Below, in pieces: positions 56,513 to 64,000 of a DNA stretch of 64,000 bases. The translations under genes and the position numbers were made by a program. Source of the stretch: Aedes albopictus (taxonomy: Eukaryota; Arthropoda; Insecta; Diptera; Culicidae); assembly GCF_035046485.1 (NCBI RefSeq), contig NC_085138.1, forward strand, positions 446,191,204-446,255,203, written 5' to 3'. The notes below the pieces were generated by a model, which saw only the letters and a program-made list of their open reading frames with translations, was not told the DNA's origin and ran no database searches. The number at the start of each line of letters is the position of its first letter. Position 1 is the stretch's first letter.

Positions 56513-57262
56513 GGCATAAACTTTTGGCATAATGGCCATTTGGCGTAATACAAAGAACAGGTTTCTTTCTTTGTGCAGTTGTGTAAAAAGTAGTTGAAGG
56601 TCAATTATTTTAAAATTTGCCCAACACAATTTGAAATCGGACACAAATTGGTGTAGATATGGGCTTAAAATGTAACACATTTTAAAGAGGGTGACCATAT
56701 TACATATGATTAAAGATATGTACCCCATCAGGCGGGATAGTAACACCTTCTTCCTTGTACACAATTCAATTTAACAACGAACGAAAGGTAATGATTGATG
56801 ATGTATAATGAGTGCAATTTACTTTAAAACCAACTCTCAAGAAAATCACTCTCCTAGTCTTAAATCTTGATAAATTCATCACCAGTTCATCATAATAATA
56901 CCACTTGAAGTTCTTCTAATGACAAGATACACTAATCATCAATATGATTCTAAGTATGTAGTAGTAACTTCTTTTTTCCACGTAACACTGATATGATCCA
57001 TTAACCAGCATCTACATAAATATGTATCATTTTATCTTACATTTAAAACACAATTGAAAATAGTGACTATGTGTATGTACTCTTGATATAGATCACATTG
57101 ACGTTTACCACTCTTCGTTTCTGGTTTCTTTTGGCAGATTTCAAGTACGACTAACTAACCACCTTCCCAGCTATCTTCTTCCCGAACAAAATGAGATTTC
57201 TTTTGTGCTCCAACAAATTTTACCTCGATGAACGCCCCACCATCTCTAATGCCTGTGGAGCA
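56513..57262. other. No gene recognised; TTTGGCATAA word cluster
   Basis: CGTTTGGCATAA, CTTTTGGCATAA and CATTTGGCGTAA follow each other at 56508-56549. The remainder is AT-rich. A good plus-strand acceptor (TTCTTTTGGCAG at ~57137) precedes a ~30-codon open frame, too little to call an exon. Confidence 0.3.
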
Positions 57263-57269
57263 TTCTTAC

Positions 57270-58243
57270 CCGGCGTCGCATCTCAGTAGGCGACCCATTG
57301 GTCGCCTTACTGATAAAACTCGCCAACTCGGATGGGTCACGATCGAGCCCGAATCCACCGTACGAGTCCACGAGTCCACCGACGGCCGTCGAAACAGTTG
57401 CCTTGGATATGGAGAGCCATTCTTGGTTGACGATGGTAGAGCAGTGCTCGGTCGCACTAGGGCCGGAACGGATTGACGGCGCAGGAGGGGCGGGGGTGCT
57501 GGCTTTATCGGATCGGGCTCTTCTGTGCCCCGACAGGTGAAGTTGTTGAAAGGTGGAAGGGGGAAATTGGACTCATCAATCGATCGATTCATGGACATCG
57601 ATGGTTGTGAGTAATGATGTTTCATCATGCGGAATTGCTTCTGTTTCTCACGGATGAGCGCCTGATAGTTTTGAAGCGACAGACGTCTAATGTTATCTTG
57701 TCTCGGGTTGGCTCTGATATGCTTGGTGATATCTACGCCCGCAGCAATCAGCAGTATTATGAGCACTGATAAGAACACGTACACCGACGAGTTTTGCTTG
57801 GGCTCTTGTTGACGCGTGTTGTTAATGGTCGCCTTCTGATGCGTTCCTCCTACAGGTTGTTCATACCCCTTCCCGTCAATGACCTTCGACACATAGTCTC
57901 TCTCCTTGGAAAAGCAAAACACTTCCATATCTTTGCATTCGTCTGGAAATTCCTTCATACGTTCCAACACCAAATTCTGATGCGTCATTTCGCCTCCGCA
58001 ATTATCCTTACCGATTCTACCACTCAACCAGAAATCCTCGTCCTCCTCCTGCACCATCTCCACAATACGGTTCTTCATAACCTGTGGCATCGGATGCTTC
58101 ACCGGAATGTTGCCTCGAGTTTTTCCCCTAACAAAGGCCTCACGTTCGCGAGCCTGGTGGATTTTGTTCTTGTAGAAGTTGACCACCACCATGAACAAAA
58201 TGAAGGTCACACAGGAGTACAGGTGCTTGTAGCCGGACGACAT
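57270..58243 (-). CDS. Putative two-pass transmembrane protein, 5' exon(s) only
   Basis: Not recognised as a known family. Reading from the first ATG (58243), an uninterrupted frame starts MSSGYKHLYSC. It has a hydrophobic segment at residues ~8-25, a second at ~153-170, and between them an acidic loop with Cys82, Cys103 and Cys110 and two N-glycosylation sequons (N141, N151), suggesting a lumenal or extracellular loop. The tail after TM2 is basic, then rich in Pro, Ser and Arg, with RRQS and RRPS motifs that could be phosphorylated. The frame reaches TAA inside a strong donor (CCGG/GTAAGA, GT at 57269-57268), so the exon probably ends at 57270 and the protein continues in an exon I could not identify. 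Coding-like composition and length argue against chance. Alternative: an intronless 325-residue protein ending at 57266. Confidence 0.6.
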
Positions 58244-58282
58244 CTCGGTTCCTCGGTTCGTTGTCACCTGTTCACAACACAC

Positions 58283-58531
58283 TGTTTCAAATGGCTTATC
58301 TGTCTCTTCTACAGCGATAATCGATGTTCATGAACTTGAAAGACTGGTCTTTGTAGTTTCGGCAATGCAAAATGTTCACTGAGGAAAAATCGATATCACA
58401 TTCCGCAGATTGATAAGCTTGCAGAGCGAATGGCAATCGAGTCAGTCACTAACGCGATACCGTTGAGTAGGAGAGCACTTGTGACAATGACACCACCGAT
58501 CCACATCCAGTTGATGCAATTTTAATACGCT
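58283..58531 (-). promoter_or_regulatory. Upstream region of the membrane-protein gene
   Basis: Lies 5' of the 58243 start on the minus strand. The initiator context is CCGAG-ATG-T. No core promoter element could be placed with confidence; the segment may instead contain an intron. Confidence 0.25.
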
Positions 58532-58828
58532 CTAGAATTCTTCTTCTAATAATGGATGGAAAATGTGACGATGATAACCTTCCTCGCCCGCCTCGCCAGG
58601 AGGTTGTAATGGTGGGAAACGTGAGAAGGATAATCGCCGTCGAACAGGTGTTTGGCGTTCTGTTTTTGTTATGACTAGGACAGAATATGATATGGTGGTA
58701 ATGGGTTTGTGTGCATGTGGTTGATCAGGAAGCATGCGCGAGGTTTGTGGGTATCCTTCGAGAGGCAGGGTTGAAGTGTTCGCACTCAAAGGGAAATTAC
58801 TATTCGATTCTTTTTGGATATTCGCCAA
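58532..58828 (-). CDS. Possible exon of an unidentified gene
   Basis: An open frame of about 98 codons with protein-like composition, ending HPLLEEEF and a stop. It is Pro/Ser/Arg-rich (RRRLSFSRFPPL) like the tail of the membrane protein just downstream. It has no ATG before its first conserved-looking residues and follows an in-frame TAA, so if real it is an internal or terminal exon entered through a splice acceptor near 58790-58800. No homology is recognised. Confidence 0.22.
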   Translation of the reverse strand: MANIQKESNSNFPLSANTSTLPLEGYPQTSRMLPDQPHAHKPITTISYSVLVITKTERQTPVRRRLSFSRFPPLQPPGEAGEEGYHRHIFHPLLEEEF

Positions 58829-58937
58829 TGCCGGCCGCAGTTACCACTCCGTTATAACAAGAACAGATTTAGGTTGACACCAGGAGGACAACAGATACTA
58901 CTTGGGTTAAGTTGTATCCTACTTATATGTACAAGTA

Positions 58938-59192
58938 CCAGGGATGCCACATATACAGATTTTTCTGTAATCATGCAGATTTTCTCGCAGCTTTTCATAC
59001 AGAATTCTGTATACCAATAATTACAGATTTTTGGAAATTATACAGATTATACAGATTTTTTTGAAACTTACAGAATTTCAAACAGATTTTCCGCGAAATC
59101 TTACAGATTTCATACAGATTTTTGGCAAAACATGGTGATACAGATTATAAAGATTTTCGGAAGGCAAAATACAGATTTGAATGTGGCAACAC
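58938..59192. mobile_element. MITE of the CCAGTG-TGCCACAT family, copy 2
   Basis: Starts CCAGGGATGCCACATATACA and ends with the complement of AAGTGTTGCCACATTC. ACAGATTTT-type words recur at least ten times, mostly in one orientation. Confidence 0.65.
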
Positions 59193-59820
59193 TTTTCAAA
59201 GAAGCTGAGCCTCAAAAAACACAGTAGGCAGGCAGTACGAGGTTTGCCGGGACAGCTATTTTTTTATAAATATGTTATCCTCAAAGATACTTTCTGATGC
59301 ATAATTAACTTCTTACTTCCTAATACATCAACGCGAATCTAAAACTCAATAGACTGTAAGAGAACAAAAATTTGCTCTGTCTATGTCCTCAAGTTTGAAC
59401 AAAAGCACGAAAGAAACTTCTTGTTTAGTACACTTTTTTTAACAGTTTATTCAATGTATTTCTTACATTACATTCGAAAATCCATTTACGTTACACTGCT
59501 GAGAATAAAGCAGTTAAGAAAAAAGCAATAATTTCCCTCATACAAATTCTTAATTCGTGGAAGTACAGAGGACTTCACGGCTCAAATTTAAACAAGTAAC
59601 ACGTAATCATTACCTTCCCATCATGAAATTGATCTGCATTTGGACACAGTCGGTGCCGGTTGTTTTAACAAAGAATAGGAGCATCAGTACTTGTCAAGTA
59701 CTGACAGACTTTCCAAAGGGGGAAGGGTTCTCACACTATGCTAAGAACCTTCACCGGCCCCATGCCCCCTGCATACAAAATTTAACGCCGATCGGTTCAG
59801 TCGTTTCCGAATGCATAAGG
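59193..59820 (+). mobile_element. Retroelement-like tail upstream of the GACA tract
   Basis: The last ~60 nt (CGCCGATCGGTTCAGTCGTT, then CCGAATGCATAAGG) resemble the conserved 3' region of dispersed insect elements that carry tetranucleotide tails. No coding motif in the rest. Confidence 0.35.
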
Positions 59821-60444
<624 letters not shown>

Positions 60445-61153
60445 CAAATTCATTTTTATATATATCTATAGATATATGGTAGACCTTTAACAATCATAAA
60501 TTACATAGGGTTTTTATTTAATTCTCGTCATATTAAGCGCCAAACAATCATGACAGAGTGTATTCTTGCTCCTCGGCTAATGCCTTATGACCAAATTATC
60601 ACCAAATACTGATTAATACATAATATTTCATATCACGTTGGAAGGTTGTAAAATAACTCTTATTATTTAGTAAATAATAAGATTAAATAATTAATTGTCC
60701 CTCGATTTATATTTCCTTCACCCCTTCTACGTGGCACTATGGTGCGTGAGATGGTCAAAAATTATGATTCGACCGCAGTTGGGTATTCGAAAAGTCGGGC
60801 GAATATTCACAGTCCACATCTTTTTGCTTCCATCTAAAGAAATAAGATAAGTTGGAATATCTGTAATGATTGACTATTATTCGTCTGACGTGACGGAAAT
60901 TAGTGCTTATGACGAAGTAAATTTTTACCCTATTGCAGATTTCACTCCAAATTGGACTGACACACTATGTTTGATATGTCTAAAAAGTGTGATAAAAGTG
61001 CACATTTGATTTAGGGTACAAAGAATAAGTGCACCGAAGGCCCCAACTCGATCCGACGTGCTCCTGCGCTTCCATTATTGGCAAAATTGGGGAGCGAATC
61101 GGACTGGACTTGAAATTATCAATTTTCTGATTATTAATTTAACGTCTTCATTT
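60445..61153. other. No gene recognised
   Basis: AT-rich, no supportable frame or repeat. Confidence 0.3.
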
Positions 61154-61251
61154 CTTGGTGTTAGAATATAAACTGAAAAATTCAAATTGAAAATTTGAAA
61201 GCATGGACTGCTTTGATTGTCGATGGCGTGCTGCGTTGCATTTACTCGACA
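61154..61251. repeat. 98-bp direct repeat, left copy
   Basis: Matches 62822-62919 at 91 of 98 positions by eye. It contains TGTTAGAATATAAAC, similar to the TGTTGGAATATA start of copia LTRs, and brackets the copia relic. Confidence 0.7.
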
Positions 61252-61255
61252 CTCC

Positions 61256-61491
61256 TTAAGGTTGAAGAATTCGTCATTGATATCATCCTCATCATTGAAA
61301 TTTGGAAAGCAGTTTTCTCGTACAAAACATAAATGTTCGTTATGAAAATGTATTCACTGTATTCCAGATGATGAATGGAATACAATGAATACATTTTCAT
61401 TATAAACATTTATGTTTTGAAAGAGAAAACTGCTTTTCAAATTTCAATGATGACGATGGTATCATGGCAATGACGAATCCTTCAACTTTAA
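61256..61491. repeat. Foldback, ~110-nt arms
   Basis: Arms 61256-61365 and 61376-61491, diverged by roughly 15-20 %: GTTGAAGAATTCGTCATT, AAGCAGTTTTCTC, AAAACATAAATGTT and AATGAAAATGTATTCA recur inverted. Confidence 0.65.
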
Positions 61492-62180
61492 CGCTCCTGC
61501 AATAGACCACACTGCTGTAGAAGTATTTCCAAACGTAGTCTCGCTGTTGGCTTTGTCAGAAGATCAACTGCCTTTGTCTCGCTTGGACTGGACAGTACAC
61601 GTTCTGAGCAACGCCTTTTGTCTTCAAGTCCTTGGCGTAATGGAATTTCGTCGAAATGTGTTTCGTACGGTTACTGAACTTTTCTGCGTCCAACATCTTC
61701 AAAGACCTCTGGTTGTCTTTATATAATAATATCTTCGTTTTCTCACATAGATCCTCCAACAGTATTTGCAGCCAAACCGCTTGCTGGGATGCTTCGGAAA
61801 GGGCTACAAACTCCGCTTCTGCTGTGGACAAGGAGACACAGGTTTGCTTCCTGCAAGCCCACGAAAGCGTACATTCACAACACTGGAACACGCACCCGTT
61901 GTTGGATTTTCGATCTGTACGGCATTCCGACCAATCAGCATCGGCGAAACCAAGCAGACCAGATGAATCACCGCTGCTGCTAGGTCGAAGCTTCATGTCT
62001 GCCGTCGCCTTCAAGTAGCGAACCGTTCGCTTCAGTGCGTCCCAGTCACGTTGGGTAGGGCAACTCACCTTTCGATTGCCGCTGCAATGTCAGGTCTGCT
62101 GTTGGCTGCAATGTACAACAACTCCCAAACTACCTTCTAGTACTCCAAAGTGTTTGAAAGCAGGATGCTGTCCTCTTCTA

Positions 62181-62576
62181 CACTCAGGCAAATGAACCTA
62201 AGATTATCATGAGGTCTAACTTATGAAAAGGCCTTTAAACAATTCATAACGGCTAGAACGATTTTCATAAGGTCGGTCTATGCCGCAAAATCGACTCACA
62301 GTTTGGCTTTTATACACATTTAGCAACACGATATTCTCAAGCGTCGATAGCCGCGTGGGTTGGGCACGAGCTCTGTGATCTCGACGTTCATGGATCGATT
62401 CCAGTCAGCATCATTTTGTGATTTTTCTGCTCTTTTCATAAGTTTCTCTTATGTAATTAGGTCATAATAAGCATGTTCAATTTTCATAAAGTATTCTTAT
62501 GGCATCCATACTTTACAGTTATGGCTAAATTTCATAAGGTATTTTGATGAATTTCGGTAGTTTACTTCGCTGAGTG
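62181..62576. mobile_element. 396-bp TA-flanked MITE inside the copia relic
   Basis: Termini CACTCAG with a partly conserved continuation, flanked by TA (62179-62180, 62577-62578). It splits the copia frame between RT and RNase H. Contains five or more TCATAAG / CTTATGA words and a tRNA-like stretch (62340-62405). Confidence 0.75.
62340..62405 (+). other. tRNA-like segment (A/B box) within the MITE
   Basis: TAGCCGCGTGGGTTGG resembles an A box and TGGATCGATTCC a B box, ~35 nt apart, as in tRNA-derived SINE heads. No acceptor stem is closed, so it is not a functional tRNA gene. Confidence 0.4.
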
Positions 62577-62821
62577 TATGTTGCAGTATCCAGGATCGAT
62601 AGGCACGCATGACGCATGAAGCATATGACGCATCCTGAAGACCGGCAGATTGAACAACACTCTCGATATACTTCTGCTGGCTGATAAAGAAGTCTCCAGT
62701 TTGGTCTCGATCAACTTCGATGCCCAAGTAGGTAAAGCTTGATATCGCCGAGACTGGTGATCTTGAAATTCTTCTGCAGTACCAGCTTCAATGCACCTAC
62801 GATGCGCTCACGGCTGTACTA

Positions 62822-62919
62822 CTTGGTGTTAGAATATAAACTGAAAAATTCAAATTGAAAATTCGAAAACATGGACTGCTTCGATTGTAGATGGCTTGCT
62901 GCATTGCATTCACTCGACA
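62822..62919. repeat. 98-bp direct repeat, right copy
   Basis: Partner of 61154-61251, abutting the 5' end of the copia relic. Confidence 0.7.
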
Positions 62920-64000
62920 GCCATCACACTTTGAAGGTGTATGTACTGTACACACTATTTGTGTTACGGTGTCAAGGTTGGGGCAGCAGGGACGGATGTC
63001 CTGGGGCCTGACGCACCCCCCCGTGTCAAGGTGTGTAGCAGGCACGGTTTCTTTTGGTGCAACTCAGAGTCGGTTCTGGTTTCCAGTGGCCGAGTATGAG
63101 ATGCTGTATTGTGTCAGCTACACTCCCCTTCTTCGAATCAGGTGGAAGCCTAAGATTCTTTACTAAGCGAACTATATCCACACACCAGTGTGGACTTACC
63201 TTACTTACTTACATTTAGCATTGTGGCATACGGATTGCTCATGCGGAGTAAGCCTAGGCGTGGAGGCTGGGCTCTGCTGGGCCTCTTCAGAAATTCCACA
63301 CATCCGAAAGCAACTCTGTACAAGCGATACGGCACCGCCCAGCTAGGAATGCCTCGGGTACATCAGGAATGACGCCAGTAAGACCATGGTATCACGGTCA
63401 TGTTCTGCAACTGGCAACTGAGATGGTTCACGCTTGGGTTACTATTCACAAGTGAGCTGGTAGCGACGGAATTCTATCCTCTTAGTAAGGTCGACTGACA
63501 ATGATTTGGAACGGCGGATGGGCTAATGTTGGCGCTGTCTTCCGTCCAATGAAACCGTGACGTGGCCTTAAAGTACGTTCCTGACCTGTGCTCAGCTTAG
63601 ACAACTAGAAGTAAGTTTACATGAACACTCCTGATTCGCGCTGATCCGACTCTAAGCTCAGACCCCTTAAAGGCCTGTGCCAACCCTCGGTTGGCTTCCC
63701 TGCTTGCATAGATAACCACCAAGATCATTGGCGACTACCTCATTGACAATGAGGGATAACGTATCTAAGAGGGATCCACCAAAAGTGACTACTAATCCAT
63801 AAACCAGAGTGGAGAGGTAGAGGGAACGGCGTTGAACCCGTTCGCGAAATGAAGATTGGCGAGATCGCCAATAGGAGGGGCTGGTGTACCCACCAGCGAG
63901 AAAAACCTAAAACAACCCTACAAACAAAAGTAGCAGCTTATGGAGCTAACGTTCTTGGGAGACAGCTTTCCTAAGCTCTTATACAGTAAAAATGTTAGTT
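62920..64000. other. No gene recognised; possible retroelement 5' region at window end
   Basis: From ~63400 the sequence becomes GC-balanced and ends in GGAGGGGCTGGTGTACCCAC and AACCTAAAACAACCC, a style often seen in LINE 5' UTRs. No motif proves it. Confidence 0.25.

Larger units (their letters stand above)
61550..62820 (-). pseudogene. copia-type pol relic (RT C-terminus and RNase H)
   Basis: Minus strand: KNFKITSLGDIKLY then, after a frameshift, GIEVDRDQTGDFFISQQKYI (RT). After an inserted MITE come LLYIAANSRPDIAAAI and LSCPTQRDWDALKRTVRYLK. RNase H follows: GFADADWSECRTDRKSNNGC, SLSTAEAEFVALSEASQQAV and IKILLYKDNQ-type YKDNQRSLKM. Gag, integrase and most of RT are gone. The 98-bp direct repeats flank it. 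Confidence 0.85.

Noticed and set aside
57137..57240. Plus-strand exon after the TTCTTTTGGCAG acceptor
   Set aside because: Only ~30 codons, no partner donor or upstream exon found; could be chance.

Overview
This window looks like a euchromatic stretch of an Aedes-type mosquito genome (insect, culicine). The evidence is AT-rich noncoding DNA packed with short-TIR elements, tRNA-derived SINEs resembling the Feilai type, a LOA-clade non-LTR retrotransposon with Lian-like architecture (endonuclease, reverse transcriptase and RNase H, no gag-like ORF1), copia fragments, and a spliced gene with 58-61 nt introns plus one intron of 11 kb. The species call is inference; the family calls rest on motifs and termini read directly.

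Only one gene is recognised with confidence: PAN2, the catalytic subunit of the PAN2-PAN3 poly(A) nuclease, on the + strand (26465-41567). Five coding exons add up to an in-frame 1289-residue protein: WD40 region, pseudo-ubiquitin-hydrolase region, then a DEDDh exonuclease with all catalytic residues present. It carries a CCCH zinc finger between the pseudo-hydrolase and exonuclease regions, which is unexpected for PAN2. A second probable gene on the - strand (57270-58243) encodes a two-pass membrane protein of unknown function and appears to continue into an unseen exon.

Layout. 1-5,000: a ~1.43 kb TA-flanked Tc1/mariner-like relic, a short MITE family, and degenerate GGAATTCC-type repeats. 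5,040-10,720: a ~150-bp minisatellite interrupted by a 3.45-kb element with ~540-bp terminal inverted repeats and a 5-bp target duplication; a hammerhead-ribozyme-like motif lies in its interior. 10.7-26 kb: repeats, a 500-N gap, several palindromes and foldback elements, one of them carrying an almost canonical hammerhead motif. 26.4-41.8 kb: PAN2, whose large intron is filled with a hAT element, SINEs, foldbacks and MITEs. 41.8-43.7 kb: a perfect 201-bp duplication of the PAN2 polyadenylation region flanking a tandem array. 44.4-49.7 kb: a nearly intact Lian-like retrotransposon, with a 34-bp target duplication and one frameshift, inserted inside a piggyBac-type (TTAA) element. 50-57 kb: a TA-flanked element, solo LTRs, EcoRI-core repeats and a copia fragment. 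57-58.8 kb: the membrane-protein gene. 59.8-60.4 kb: a 608-bp pure (GACA)n tract. 61-63 kb: a copia pol relic split by a MITE that contains a tRNA-like segment.

The most notable observations are the ribozyme-bearing foldback and long-TIR elements, the zinc finger in PAN2, the precise nesting of elements, and several 45-56 bp insertions that have clean target-site duplications despite their tiny size. No computation was run; all coordinates come from reading the sequence.
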